From Phycisphaeraceae bacterium (lineage in GTDB: Bacteria; Planctomycetota; Phycisphaerae; Phycisphaerales; Phycisphaeraceae): a DNA stretch of 64,000 nt. This document shows positions 28,266 to 39,182 of the stretch, piece after piece. The stretch is taken from the NCBI GenBank assembly GCA_029260615.1, contig JAJDCX010000033.1:59852-123851 (forward strand), in the 5' to 3' direction. The notes below the pieces were generated by a model. The model was not told where the DNA came from. It was given only the letters and a program-made list of their open reading frames with translations, and searched no databases. Numbering within the stretch: position 1 is the first letter of the stretch; every line of letters starts with the position of its first letter. Position numbers and translations under genes: made by a program.

Positions 28266-29548
28266 ACATCTTGCACCTTAATAGTTGCGATGGGGGATGT
28301 TGCTCGTCGGCGGGTTACTGCGAGGTAGAGTTGTTGCAACCCCACGGCGGCAAAGAATAACAACACGGGTGCCAGGGCATCTCGGAAGCGGTCACTGCCA
28401 TAGAAGATGGCGGTGCTTGCGAGTGTTGCCAGGATCGGTAGTAGCAGCAGGCCTGCGGTGGCGGGTGAGCGTTTGAGGCTTATGAATAAGCCGATCAACA
28501 ACAGCGGCGCGACGGCGAGCCAGCCGGCGGCGAAAGCGGTTTGTACCAGGCGGTTGTCGGTGTCTTTGATGGGTGTAACCAGCCGCCAGAGTTTGGCGGT
28601 GATGAGGGCGGGCATCTTGTCGGCGTTGGCGCGGATGGCGTCCAGTCCGTAGCGGGTGGCTTGGCTGTTTCGTTCTACTTCGCTCCCGGAGAGCGGGTGG
28701 TCAGCATCTATTAATACACTGGTTTTGACCCAGCCGCCTTGGTGTGCGGGGTCGTTGAAGGTCAGGTCGTTGTGCGAGCCCCACAGGCCGTAGCCGGTGA
28801 TCGTGGACATCGTGGGCTTACCCATTACCACGGCGTTGCGGATCACCCAGGGGGACAGCACCAGCGACAGCACAATCGCCTGTGCGGCAAAGCGTTTGAG
28901 ATGTTCGCGGTCTCGCAGGGCAAATGCGATCAGTGCCAACACCCCGGCGATCGGGACGGCCAATAGCAGCTGGGGTCTTGTGTAAACCGCCATCGCCCAG
29001 CACGTCCCGGCCAAGGCGTCGATGGTCCACTTGATGGAAACGCCGCCCCGCCGTCTGTTGTGCGCGTAGACCGATGCGATCAGTGCGAGGGTAAGCCAAA
29101 AACCAAACGGCGTCTCACTGACAAAGTGCATGGCGTTGTAGGCGTGGGCCGGGTACAGCGTAAGGCCGACCCCGGCGAGCAGGCCGGCGGCGCGGCTGAA
29201 ACAGATGGCACCCAGCCAGGCGACGAGTACACAAGTCAGTGCAGACAATGCACAGAACCAGATTCGGCCAGCGATGAAAGATCGGCCGAATGCGGCGTAG
29301 ATCGGTGCGAGTGTCAGGGAGGTGCCAGGTGTGCGTGATGCGGTGGGTGTACCGGGGACGACTGTGTAGCCTTGGCCGGTGAACATGTGGTAGGCGAGGA
29401 TTTCGTAATCGATCTGGTCGGAATTAGCGTTGGCGTCGGGGGGAGAGTTAAGGCCGACGAAGCGGTGGGTCAGCGCTAGCCGGGCGGTGAGGGCGATGAT
29501 AAAGATCAACGCAAGACCGACGGTGAATTGTCGCGTGGTTGGCTTCAT
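28238..29548 (-). CDS. ArnT/GT39-like membrane glycosyltransferase
   Basis: Multiple TMs; TARLALTHRFVGLNSPPDANANSDQIDYEILAYHMFTGQGYTVVPGTPTASRTPGTSL. Confidence 0.75.
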   Translation of the reverse strand: MKPTTRQFTVGLALIFIIALTARLALTHRFVGLNSPPDANANSDQIDYEILAYHMFTGQGYTVVPGTPTASRTPGTSLTLAPIYAAFGRSFIAGRIWFCALSALTCVLVAWLGAICFSRAAGLLAGVGLTLYPAHAYNAMHFVSETPFGFWLTLALIASVYAHNRRRGGVSIKWTIDALAGTCWAMAVYTRPQLLLAVPIAGVLALIAFALRDREHLKRFAAQAIVLSLVLSPWVIRNAVVMGKPTMSTITGYGLWGSHNDLTFNDPAHQGGWVKTSVLIDADHPLSGSEVERNSQATRYGLDAIRANADKMPALITAKLWRLVTPIKDTDNRLVQTAFAAGWLAVAPLLLIGLFISLKRSPATAGLLLLPILATLASTAIFYGSDRFRDALAPVLLFFAAVGLQQLYLAVTRRRATSPIATIKVQDVQQEDTRAA

Positions 29549-29612
29549 GGCTCGAGAGGCCTGGCTAAACCGCAAGCGTAGTCAGTAGTGTTTTCAACGT
29601 ATTGAAACACCT

Positions 29613-30440
29613 TTAAGCGGCGCGTCGGTATTCGGTGGGCTGCTGTGATGGGAGCGCAGCGTTCAGTGGTTTGCGTGCGACGCCGATGACGCTCTGGCCG
29701 AATGGTGGGCGGATCAGCTTTTCCAGACGGCTTAGGATCGGGACTAAGCGGTTAAGCCATTTTGCCTGACCGCCTGGGACGGTGGTTTTCTTGAGGACAA
29801 CGCTGTTAAACCACCAGCCGGCCAGCCCCACGGCGTTACTGTATCGGCCTTCGACCCATTCCAGCCCGGCGTCTTGCATGGCTTTGCTGAGTGAGTCGAT
29901 GGTGTATCGGCGGTGGTGCCCCAGTTCTTTGTCCAGTTTGCCGAACGCGATTGGTCCGGCAGGCACGAAGATCACGGCCTTGCCGCCGGGGCGCAGGTGT
30001 GTAGCTACTTGCTTGAGCGCGCCGACGTGGTCGTCGATGTGTTCAAAGACATTGCAACTCACAGCGGTATCGAAGCAAGCAGCGTCCCGGGTCGGTTCAG
30101 CCAGGTCCCCAAGCGTGCAGCGGTGACTGGTAACGGACTTGCTACCGGCAAAGCGTTGTCGGAAGCGGTCGATGAACCGCGCAACCGGATCGATGCCGAC
30201 CACTTCATCCGCGGACTCGGTGAGGAACTGGGTGATGTTGCCCGTGCCGCAGCCGACCTCTAACACACGTCCTTGGACGTGGGGTTTTAGCAGGTCGAAG
30301 ACCCATCGGTTGTAGGCCCCAAGGTCTTCGATCAGGTCCAGTGAATCCTCGATGACGCCGGTCGATGAATCGATCTCATAGGCGTCAGCGGCGAGCGAGC
30401 GTGGGCTGATGCGGAGTTTGTGGGTATCGGCTTGGGTCAT
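29613..30440 (-). CDS. Class I SAM-dependent methyltransferase
   Basis: GRVLEVGCGTGNITQFLTESADEVVGIDP; SCNVFEHIDDHVGALKQVATHLRPGGKAVIFVPA. Confidence 0.9.
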   Translation of the reverse strand: MTQADTHKLRISPRSLAADAYEIDSSTGVIEDSLDLIEDLGAYNRWVFDLLKPHVQGRVLEVGCGTGNITQFLTESADEVVGIDPVARFIDRFRQRFAGSKSVTSHRCTLGDLAEPTRDAACFDTAVSCNVFEHIDDHVGALKQVATHLRPGGKAVIFVPAGPIAFGKLDKELGHHRRYTIDSLSKAMQDAGLEWVEGRYSNAVGLAGWWFNSVVLKKTTVPGGQAKWLNRLVPILSRLEKLIRPPFGQSVIGVARKPLNAALPSQQPTEYRRAA

Positions 30441-30717
30441 CCGTGTGGTCCTAGGCGTCGATGTGTGTGCGTTATTGGTACCTGATCGCGGGGGCGGGGG
30501 TGGCCGCTAGCCCATTTGGTATCGGCTGGATCGGTTGGGGCGATTAGGCGGTTTGACGGTGCAACTGCCTGCCGTGTCTCAAGGCCGTGAGCGGGGGTAG
30601 AGATTCTTATCGGCCGTGCGGTGCCGGCTGGCAGGGCCTTAAGGCCTCTATGGAATGTGCCGACTGTAAGGGTTGTGTGGCCGCGCTCCCGTGGCCCGAG
30701 CTTGACTGGAGATATCC

Positions 30718-31548
30718 ATGCCTCAGGTACTAAGCATCATCATCCCGGTTTACAACGAGCGAGATCTACTGCCGCAGGTACTTCAGCGAGTGGAGCAGGT
30801 GGAACTGCCCAACGGGCTTGAGCGTCAGGTCATCATCATCGACGACGGATCGACCGACGGCACACGCGACATCCTCCGGGGATTAATCCGTGAACGGCCG
30901 GACTACATCATCCACTTCCACGAAGAAAACCAGGGCAAGGGCGGCGGCGTCCGCACGGGTCTTAAACTGGCGACGGGTGACATCGTCCTGATTCAGGACG
31001 CGGACCTGGAATACAACCCACGCGATTACCAGCAGCTATTGACACCGATCCTTGAGAACAAGGCCGACGCAGTATTCGGCTCGCGGTTCATCGGGAACAG
31101 CCGGCGGGTGTTGTACTTCTGGCACTCGGTGGCGAACAAGATGCTGACGATGCTGAGCAACATGCTCTCGAACCTGAACCTGACAGACATGGAGTGCTGC
31201 TACAAGGTGTTCACTCGGGAACTGGCAGATCGGCTGGACATCACCGAGCCACGGTTCGGTCTTGAGCCGGAGATGACGGCGAAGGTAGCGAAACTCGGTG
31301 CCCGGCTGTACGAAGTCCCGGTCACCTACGACGGGCGGACCTACGCGGAGGGCAAAAAGATCACGTGGAAGGACGGCCTGTCCGCGCTGCGTTGCATCTT
31401 CAAATACAACCTGCTGACCGCCAAGCAGCCGGCGGTCGCCCCCCGTGTTGAGCAGATCGCCGGTGCCGGCCCGATCCCGATTTCGGATCACACCCGTCGG
31501 CCCAAACTGGGTGACGGTCAAGACAGTGGCATGAAGAAGGCGGCGTAG
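30718..31548 (+). CDS. Glycosyltransferase family 2
   Basis: LSIIIPVYNERDLLPQVLQRV...VIIIDDGSTDGT...LIQDADLEYNPRDY. Confidence 0.93.
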   Translation: MPQVLSIIIPVYNERDLLPQVLQRVEQVELPNGLERQVIIIDDGSTDGTRDILRGLIRERPDYIIHFHEENQGKGGGVRTGLKLATGDIVLIQDADLEYNPRDYQQLLTPILENKADAVFGSRFIGNSRRVLYFWHSVANKMLTMLSNMLSNLNLTDMECCYKVFTRELADRLDITEPRFGLEPEMTAKVAKLGARLYEVPVTYDGRTYAEGKKITWKDGLSALRCIFKYNLLTAKQPAVAPRVEQIAGAGPIPISDHTRRPKLGDGQDSGMKKAA

Positions 31549-31736
31549 CCTGAGAGTAGCGTGAACGGGGCCGGCGGCAACCGGATGCAACTATATAAAA
31601 CTCCGCGTGGATTGGCGATCCAATACGACCGCGTGAACGAAGTTAAGTGTTAGCCATGATCAAGTTCGATTTCAATTCGCTCACCTCCTTCCTGGGTGAG
31701 ACCGTAAAGCACTCGAGCGAAGTCGAGGGCAACGCT

Positions 31737-33131
31737 ATGAAACAAGTAACATTCTTATCGTTGATGACCATCCTGGGTGCCGTGGGTGCGATGCAGACGC
31801 CGTTCTGGGGCGTGCTTCTGTACTACACACTGGCGATGCTCCGGCCGCAACACCTGTGGGACTGGGCACTGGACGGCAGCATCCGCTGGTCGCTTCTGGC
31901 TGCCATGATCACCCTGGTCAGCTTCTGGTTGCACCTCAGCCGGCTGATCAAACGCAGTTCGTTCAACGGTATGGTTACGCTGATTCTACTCTACGCGGTG
32001 CTGGTGATGTTCAGCACGATCACCGCTTTCAACCCGCAGATCGCTCAGGGCTGGGCGATCGAGTACGCAAAGATCATGATTATCGCGGTGGTCGCCAGTA
32101 TGGTGATCGAGCATTTCTGGCAGATCCGCCTGTTGGCCTTGATGATTCTTCTGATGCTGGGTTATATCGCCTGGGAGATCAACTTCCTGTATTTCTTCCA
32201 GGGCGGCCGGCTGAATATTTTCCATTACGGTTATGGCGGTCTGGATAACAACGGCGCGGGGCTGCTGCTGGCGATGGGTGTGCCGTTTGCTTATTGCTTC
32301 GCCCTTTCGCCTGAGAAGGGTTGGTTCCGTTTGTGGCCCGTAGCGGCTGGGGTGCTGGGCCTGGTAATCATGCACGCGGTCATGATGACCTACTCCCGTG
32401 GCGCGATGCTTGCGACAGCGGTGGGGATTCTCTGGGTGTTGGTGCATCACCGACCCCGATGGCAGTCAGGCGGTGCGGCGATCGGGTTGGTGCTTGTGCT
32501 GTCGGTCATGGCCGGGCCCCAGATCCAGGAACGCTTCCTCTCCACAACCAACTTCAAGACCGATGCCTCGGCCCTGTCACGCTTTGAGTCCTGGTCCGCC
32601 GCGTGGCATATCGCATGGGAGAACCCGATACTCGGTAAGGGCATCCGTAACTCTAATCAGTACACACGCAACTACGGCGCCGACTACCAGGGCCGAACCA
32701 TCCACAACCAATACCTTCAGATCGCCGCCGACACGGGCATCCCCGCCGCGTCGCTTTACCTGTTCATGCTGGGGTTTGGGATGTGGAACTTCCGCCGCGC
32801 AAGGATGATGTGCCGAGACGCGATCGACTCTGCACCGGACGATGACGCTATACGCCGGATCCAACACGCCTCACAGATCTGTCTGGCGGCCCAGGCAAGC
32901 CTGTTGATCTTCATCTTCGATGGCATGTTCCTGTCGCTGGAGATGTTTGAGCCGCCGTGGCTTCTGATGGTTGTCGCCGGGGTGTTGCCGCGAATCATGC
33001 AGTCCCACCTGGACGGGCTGTGTGAAGCCAGGGAGGGCGAACTGGAGCACGCCCCTGTGATAGCTCCGGCCCCACCCGGCGTCATCAGGCCGGCCCTCCC
33101 GAAACACGCCATGTCGCGTGTGTCACGCTGA
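31737..33131 (+). CDS. O-antigen ligase/polymerase-like protein resembling exosortase-A-associated O-glycosylation ligase
   Basis: GAMQTPFWGVLLYYTLAMLRPQHLWDWAL; TYSRGAMLATAVG; HNQYLQIAADTGIPAASLYL; many TMs. Confidence 0.82.
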   Translation: MKQVTFLSLMTILGAVGAMQTPFWGVLLYYTLAMLRPQHLWDWALDGSIRWSLLAAMITLVSFWLHLSRLIKRSSFNGMVTLILLYAVLVMFSTITAFNPQIAQGWAIEYAKIMIIAVVASMVIEHFWQIRLLALMILLMLGYIAWEINFLYFFQGGRLNIFHYGYGGLDNNGAGLLLAMGVPFAYCFALSPEKGWFRLWPVAAGVLGLVIMHAVMMTYSRGAMLATAVGILWVLVHHRPRWQSGGAAIGLVLVLSVMAGPQIQERFLSTTNFKTDASALSRFESWSAAWHIAWENPILGKGIRNSNQYTRNYGADYQGRTIHNQYLQIAADTGIPAASLYLFMLGFGMWNFRRARMMCRDAIDSAPDDDAIRRIQHASQICLAAQASLLIFIFDGMFLSLEMFEPPWLLMVVAGVLPRIMQSHLDGLCEAREGELEHAPVIAPAPPGVIRPALPKHAMSRVSR

Positions 33132-33157
33132 CCCATTGTGATTATTAACAGTTACCT

Positions 33158-34399
33158 ATGACTGCAATCAGCACACACGTCGAACGCTCCTTGGCGCAGA
33201 CCGTTGCCGTTACCGGCCGATGGAAAGCTTCCACCGCGCACACTTTTGTGCTAGACAAAGCCCTGTCGCTGGTGGATTTCACCGCACGCGGCGTTTTCCA
33301 CGTCTGGCGTAACCGCCGATACCTGACGCTGCTGAAGCTGACGAACATGGCGTTGGTGAACATCCAGTTCAAGCTTAAGACCGAGCGTGTGATCGGTCGG
33401 CCGTACTCGATGAAGATCGAGCCGACCAATATCTGCAACACCAAGTGCCAGCTATGCCCCACCGGTATCGGGCTGGAAGGTCGGCCCAAGGGCAAGATGG
33501 ACCTGGCCAAACTTAAGAAACTGATCGACTCGTTGAAGTGGCACCTGCGCGACCTGGACCTGTCGATGTGGGGCGACCCGCTGATCGTCCCGGACATCTA
33601 CGAGATGATCCGCCACGCCCACGAGCGAGGGATATGGACCTACATCAGCTCCAACCTGCACGCTTTCAAGCTCAAACCAAAGCCGGGGCAGAAGAGCCAG
33701 GCCGAGTTGCTGGTCGAGTCCGGGCTCGACACACTGACCTGTTCCCTGCACGGCGCATCGCAGGAAACCTACGAGCGCTACCAGCCCGGCAAGGACTTCG
33801 GCGATGCGGTCGAAAAGGTTCGGCACATAATCAAGACTCGAGACCGGATGGGCAGCAGGACGCCGATGGTCCAACTCAACTTTGTGGTGACCCGGCACAA
33901 CGAACACGAGCGGGCCGAGTTTCAACGGCTCGCAGACGACCTGGGCTGCAAGGCTATCTTTTCGACCGCGTCGATGAACGCACGGTTTCAGGATCAGGAT
34001 CTACAACTCCAGCCGCTTGGGTTGGCCGACGACCTGCTCAAGAGGAAGGTCAAGACACACCTGCAGGACTGGCTGCCCAGTGACCCGGAGTTCGTGCTTG
34101 AGCCTTACAAGAAGATGAAGCAGACCGGCGAGGTCGCCGAGGGGGATTACAACGGAAAAAAAGTGTTTGACTGCTCCTGGCCCTGGCGTCAGAGCGTCAT
34201 TAACTGGGATGGGCAGGTCGTGACCTGCTGCGGCTCGTTCGATCCCGGCGAAGATATGGGGGATGTCTTCGAACACGGGTTCGCCAAGATATGGAACGGG
34301 CCGAGCTACCGGCTGGCGCGGCGCAGCTTCAAGAACCGATTGACTGATGAGCAGGCCAAGTCAAACGCCTGCGCCAACTGCCCCGGATTCATGCTCTGA
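33158..34399 (+). CDS. Radical SAM/SPASM protein
   Basis: KIEPTNICNTKCQLCPTG (CxxxCxxC); C-terminal CCGSF...ANCPG. Confidence 0.92.
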   Translation: MTAISTHVERSLAQTVAVTGRWKASTAHTFVLDKALSLVDFTARGVFHVWRNRRYLTLLKLTNMALVNIQFKLKTERVIGRPYSMKIEPTNICNTKCQLCPTGIGLEGRPKGKMDLAKLKKLIDSLKWHLRDLDLSMWGDPLIVPDIYEMIRHAHERGIWTYISSNLHAFKLKPKPGQKSQAELLVESGLDTLTCSLHGASQETYERYQPGKDFGDAVEKVRHIIKTRDRMGSRTPMVQLNFVVTRHNEHERAEFQRLADDLGCKAIFSTASMNARFQDQDLQLQPLGLADDLLKRKVKTHLQDWLPSDPEFVLEPYKKMKQTGEVAEGDYNGKKVFDCSWPWRQSVINWDGQVVTCCGSFDPGEDMGDVFEHGFAKIWNGPSYRLARRSFKNRLTDEQAKSNACANCPGFML

Positions 34400-34429
34400 C
34401 ACCCCACTACCGCGATACGTTCATCACAC

Positions 34430-35833
34430 ATGGCTTACGACCCGACACAAGACCTGAACCTCACCGCCGGCGACCTGTTCCCGGAGAAGGACCCCTCGGC
34501 CCCTTCGGATGAGTGTCCGCCTGTACAGGTAGACGAGGATCTTGTCTATGAGGCGCCTGTTTTAGAAACGCCAACGCATGATGTGCCGGTCGAATCGGCT
34601 GTTGTGACTGCGCCTAAAACGCATGCCGTCCCCGAGCCTGGGGCCGTTCAGAAGGTGGCGACGGTCCTGCACGCACGGGTCGTAACCGGCTGCGGCGGCG
34701 GGCCCGAGAAAACCATCCTCCGCAGCCCACGGTCCACGGACACCACACGCTACAGCATGGCCGCGGCGTACATGTACCCACGGGGCGATCCGGGCATGTG
34801 TGTGATCCGTGAAAGCGCCAAGCACTTTGCCTGCCCGCTCTACGAGATCGCCGAGTCGTATGCACTGGACCACCACGCGGTCGATGCGATGGCCGTGCTC
34901 TGCCGTGACCTGAAGGTCGATATCTGGCACAGCCACGACTACAAGACCAACGTGATCGGCCGAATCATTCGACGATTCCACCCGATGAAACTGGTCACCA
35001 CCGCGCACGGCTTCACAAGAGAAACCTGGCGGACACGGTTGTACTACCACGTCGATAACCTGGCGATGCTTGGCTACGACCAGGTGATCGCGGTGAGCCC
35101 GCCGTTGGTTAAGCACTGCGCCTACCACGGCGTGAACCCCGAACGTCTGACCTACATCCCCAACGCGATCGACGCCGATGAGTACTCACGCACTCGGACG
35201 CCCGCCCAAGCCAAACATGCGATGGGGCTACCCGCCAATCGTTTCGCCATCGGCGTGATCGGCCGACTCAGCCCGGAGAAGGGTGTCGATCGCGCGATCC
35301 GCATGATGGTGGACCTCACAAAAATCCACCCGCAAGTCGAACTTCACCTGATCGGTGACGGCCCACAACGCAAAGAGCTTGAGGCCCTGGCCCATCAACT
35401 GGGCGTAGGCAACGTGATCCGCTGGTGGGGTTGGCAGACCGACGCCCGCCCGATCTACGAGATGCTCGATACCCTGCTACTACCCAGCCGGACCGAGGGC
35501 CTGCCCAACGTCGTCCTCGAAGCGATGGCCATGGGCGTCCCGGTCGCCGCCACCGACGTCGGCGGCGTCAGCGACCTCCTGGACCAAGGCGATTGCGGCG
35601 TCATCCTCGGCGATAACGAACACGCCTGGCCAAACCAGATCACCCCCCTGCTCTCCAACCCCACACTCCGCGGATCCCACACCCACAAAGCCCACCAACG
35701 CGTCCATGATTCTTTTAGTTTTCAATCGAGGATGCAGAAGGTGATGGGTGTGTATGACCGCGTGTTGGGGCGAAGCTCATCACAGAATGCCGCTTCCGTG
35801 ACAACTTCCACGCAAGCCCGCTTCGCGGCGTGA
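34430..35833 (+). CDS. Glycosyltransferase family 4
   Basis: GRLSPEKGVDRAIRMMVDLTKIHPQVELHLIGDGPQRKELE; LLLPSRTEGLPNVVLEAMAMGVPVAATDVGG. Confidence 0.93.
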   Translation: MAYDPTQDLNLTAGDLFPEKDPSAPSDECPPVQVDEDLVYEAPVLETPTHDVPVESAVVTAPKTHAVPEPGAVQKVATVLHARVVTGCGGGPEKTILRSPRSTDTTRYSMAAAYMYPRGDPGMCVIRESAKHFACPLYEIAESYALDHHAVDAMAVLCRDLKVDIWHSHDYKTNVIGRIIRRFHPMKLVTTAHGFTRETWRTRLYYHVDNLAMLGYDQVIAVSPPLVKHCAYHGVNPERLTYIPNAIDADEYSRTRTPAQAKHAMGLPANRFAIGVIGRLSPEKGVDRAIRMMVDLTKIHPQVELHLIGDGPQRKELEALAHQLGVGNVIRWWGWQTDARPIYEMLDTLLLPSRTEGLPNVVLEAMAMGVPVAATDVGGVSDLLDQGDCGVILGDNEHAWPNQITPLLSNPTLRGSHTHKAHQRVHDSFSFQSRMQKVMGVYDRVLGRSSSQNAASVTTSTQARFAA

Positions 35834-35876
35834 CTTGGTGAGGCGTTTGGAAACTAAATCAGCCGTTCCTTATCGT

Positions 35877-36743
35877 TCAGGCCAAAATTGGTGCAGGACG
35901 ATCACGTCTGCGTCGCAGCATCGCCATGCCTCCGAGAGCAAACAGGGACAACGTGGTCGGCTCGGGGATCAAAAAAGTAGAACCATCATTAAAGCGAAGC
36001 TGCTCAATACCTGTGGCTTGGACGCTACCGCCACCAACATCGATCGCAACGACAGAATTGGGCCCGCCTATGTGAGAAATGATCACATCCAAAAGTGTGA
36101 ATCCCTGTCCTATCCATAGCGTGTCGAATCCGGCGCCGCCAAACGCCAGGTCAACCCCGTCCAATGCTGGGTTGAAGAACACAATGGTATCATTCCCTGC
36201 ACCACCACGGAGGATATCGTTCCCCGAGCCACCGTCGATGGTGTCGTTGCCCGGGCCGCCGTCGATGGTGTCGTTGCCGACACGTCCGAAGAGGAGGTCA
36301 TTCCCCACATTAGACCAGACGATGTCGTCGCCGTTCCCGCCGTCGATCTGGAGGTTGCCGAGTGTAAAGGTGGCGTCGGCGAGATGGATGACGTCATTGC
36401 CGCCGGCCGATAGGACTTGCTCAATATTAGAGACCGCCTGATTGCCCAAGCCGTCACGGATCTGTAGCACGTCGCCAGAATTGGTCATGAATAGGATGTC
36501 AAAGCCCGCGAGGCCGTCCCAAGTCGAGTCGTTGACATTGAATTGGTCATCGATGTCGATCGACTGGCCGGAGTAGGGGTTGACGAGGGTCGTGGTGAAC
36601 TGCTGACCAGTTCCCTCAAAGAAAAACTGGTCCTTCCCATTGGTGCCGGTAAAATCGGCCGCACGGGCGGTGTCGGCGGCCGAGAAAAGTGTAACCGCCA
36701 TGAGGCACAGCACAATCCCGCTCTGAAGATGAATCGGACGCAT
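35877..36743 (-). CDS. Secreted RTX (hemolysin-type Ca-binding repeat) protein with PEP-CTERM tail
   Basis: GNDTIDGGPGNDTIDGGSGNDILRGGAGNDTI; C-terminal IPEPTTLSLFALGGMAMLRRRRDR; signal peptide. Confidence 0.9.
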   Translation of the reverse strand: MRPIHLQSGIVLCLMAVTLFSAADTARAADFTGTNGKDQFFFEGTGQQFTTTLVNPYSGQSIDIDDQFNVNDSTWDGLAGFDILFMTNSGDVLQIRDGLGNQAVSNIEQVLSAGGNDVIHLADATFTLGNLQIDGGNGDDIVWSNVGNDLLFGRVGNDTIDGGPGNDTIDGGSGNDILRGGAGNDTIVFFNPALDGVDLAFGGAGFDTLWIGQGFTLLDVIISHIGGPNSVVAIDVGGGSVQATGIEQLRFNDGSTFLIPEPTTLSLFALGGMAMLRRRRDRPAPILA

Positions 36744-37302
36744 CTCGTTTCTCCTTCTCCCTGACGCCCCGGCCACAACGGATGCGACGGAAAGGGTCAT
36801 GGGCGTGTTTTTCGTTTTCAATCTCTCTCTCCCTTTTTGTGATTGCTGTCCGTGGCGGTCGCAGCAGCGTCTCTAATCTTCTATATCTCTCCGCCCACTA
36901 ACACGATGACGGGCGCGATGAACCCGCCGGGGTCAGCTTTCTCCTGGCGCGCAGAAAATACCCGCGCCGAGGTCCACCCGCCGTGAGGCCCCGAGATGTC
37001 TTGGTTTCTTTCTCCCGTCCTTTTTTTACACGGCTAAGACGCTGTAGCCCTCAAGCCGCCCGTGGCTGAAACGTAGCCCTTGCAGCAATATGCAGATACG
37101 AGTTTACCCCCCCCCACCGGTGTGTCAAGATAAAATTACGGCTGTAATAGCAAAACCCTTGTTACGCAAGGGAAAAGAGGGGGATGCCGAGGTTTGGGCT
37201 CTTTGAATCAGTTGGCCCTGACCCCAAGGAAGTCCGCGGACGCGGCCATCCGTGGGCTTTGGGTGTTATTCAAGAGTGTGGGGGCAGCGACCAGACGCCG
37301 AG

Positions 37303-39120
37303 TCAGATCGTGCTCTCGGTGACGCGTAGGATTTCATCGACGGTGGTCTGGCCCAGGGCGACTTTCTTGAAGCCGTCTTCGCGAAGCGTGACCATGCCGC
37401 GTTCGACGCACATGCGGCGGAACTCGGTAACGGAGGGGTTGGTGACGATCTTGTCGCGGAGGTTGTCGTCCAGGACGAGGATTTCGTAGAGGCCCAGTCG
37501 TCCTGCGTAGCCGGTGTTGCGGCACTTGTCGCAGCCTTCACCGATGCACAGTTCCTCCGAGGCGATGCCGTGCATAGCCAGGTGTTCAGCGACTTCGGCG
37601 GTGGGTGGCTGCTTGACCTTGCAGTTGTCACAGATCTTGCGGACCAGTCGTTGGGCGAGCGTGGCGTTGACGGCGCTACCGATGAGGTAGGGCTCGACGC
37701 CGATATTGATCAGGCGTGTGACGGAACTGGGCGCGTCGTTGGTGTGGAGTGTGGAGAGGACCAGGTGGCCTGTGAGGGAGGCCTGGATGGCGATCTTGGC
37801 GGTCTCGGTATCACGTATTTCACCGACCATCAGGACGTCGGGGTCCTGACGCAGCAGGGCGCGCAGCGCGGCGGAGAAGGTCATGCCGATCTTGTCGTGC
37901 ACCTGTGTCTGGTTGATGCCGTTGAGGTGGTATTCGACGGGGTCTTCGGTGGTGGAGATGTTGAGCTTGCTGCGGTCCATCTTGCCCAGTGAAGCGTAGA
38001 GCGTGGTGGTTTTACCCGAGCCGGTGGGCCCGGTGACCAGGACGATGCCGTGGGGCTGGTCGATCTGGTGCTTCCACATCAGCAGCGTGTCCTCGTCCAT
38101 GCCCAGTTCGTCCAGGCCGACCTGGATGGAGCGTGTGTCGAGGATACGCATGACGATTTTCTCGCCCTGCACCATCGGGAGGGTTGAGACACGCAGGTCG
38201 AGTTTTCGGCCGTGGACCATCGCACGGATGCGGCCGTCCTGGGGGAGTCGGCGTTCGGCGATGTCAAGGTTGGCCATGATCTTGATACGCGAGACGATGG
38301 CGGCCTTCATGTGGTGCGGCGGGCTCATGGAGTCGAACATGATGCCGTCGATCCGGTAGCGGATCTGCAGCTTCTTCTCCATAGGCTCGATGTGGATATC
38401 CGATGCGCCTTCCTTGACGGCGTTGAAGATCAGGTAGTTGACGAAGCGGATGACCGGTGATTCCCCGGCCATCTTTTCGAGGTCCAGGTCCTCTTCCTTG
38501 TTCTCGACCAGCTCGACGTCGTCGTCTTCGATACCGGCGATGATGTCATCGACCGTGCTCTCATCCTCGTCTTCGTTGGCCTGTTCCTTGCGGGCCTCGA
38601 TGTAGTTGCTGATGTCGCCGCGGCATACCACGATGGTCTTGATAGGTAACTGTAGCTTGTGTCGGACCTCGTCGATGATCGGGAGGTTGTCCGGGTCGGT
38701 GATGCCCAGGAGCAGGCGTGGGCCCGACATACGGATCGGGAGTACGCCGTGGCTAAGGCAGAAGTCCAAGCCCAGGCGGTTGATCTGCCGGTCGGCTTCG
38801 ATGGATTCTTCATCGACCCGCTGGAAGGGAACCCCGGTGACTTTGGCGCGGGCCTGCTGGATAGCGATCTCATCGACGCCCATATCCAGGAGGACTTCGT
38901 CCATCCTCTTGCCGGGTGATTTTTCGATCACGGAGCGTGCGGAGGTCAGCTGTGCCTGGTCGATGGCACCGGCGCTAATCAGAGCCTGGCCCAAGTCCTG
39001 TGAAAGACTTGTGGCGTCGGAGCCCTCGTCGGGTGTGTAGAGGTTGGTTGATGCCACGGACTGGGGGACCATGGAGTGCAAGCCCCCGGTATTTCCTGTG
39101 TGTTCGTCAGTGCTCATCAC
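37303..39120 (-). CDS. pilB: PilB/GspE-type secretion ATPase
   Basis: VTGPTGSGKTTTLYASL; VGEIRDTETAKIAIQASLTGHLVLSTLHTNDA; Zn motif CDNC...CDKC. Confidence 0.93.
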   Translation of the reverse strand: MMSTDEHTGNTGGLHSMVPQSVASTNLYTPDEGSDATSLSQDLGQALISAGAIDQAQLTSARSVIEKSPGKRMDEVLLDMGVDEIAIQQARAKVTGVPFQRVDEESIEADRQINRLGLDFCLSHGVLPIRMSGPRLLLGITDPDNLPIIDEVRHKLQLPIKTIVVCRGDISNYIEARKEQANEDEDESTVDDIIAGIEDDDVELVENKEEDLDLEKMAGESPVIRFVNYLIFNAVKEGASDIHIEPMEKKLQIRYRIDGIMFDSMSPPHHMKAAIVSRIKIMANLDIAERRLPQDGRIRAMVHGRKLDLRVSTLPMVQGEKIVMRILDTRSIQVGLDELGMDEDTLLMWKHQIDQPHGIVLVTGPTGSGKTTTLYASLGKMDRSKLNISTTEDPVEYHLNGINQTQVHDKIGMTFSAALRALLRQDPDVLMVGEIRDTETAKIAIQASLTGHLVLSTLHTNDAPSSVTRLINIGVEPYLIGSAVNATLAQRLVRKICDNCKVKQPPTAEVAEHLAMHGIASEELCIGEGCDKCRNTGYAGRLGLYEILVLDDNLRDKIVTNPSVTEFRRMCVERGMVTLREDGFKKVALGQTTVDEILRVTESTI

Positions 39121-39182
39121 GGGGCCCTTGTTCTGTATCTATCGTTCTATACCGATCCAAGAATCGGGGTCCGGCGGGACTG

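Noticed and set aside
36180-36300. Tandem near-identical DNA units resembling a short repeat array/CRISPR
   Set aside because: Explained by RTX GGxGxDTIDGG nonapeptide repeats in a CDS; no spacer-repeat structure
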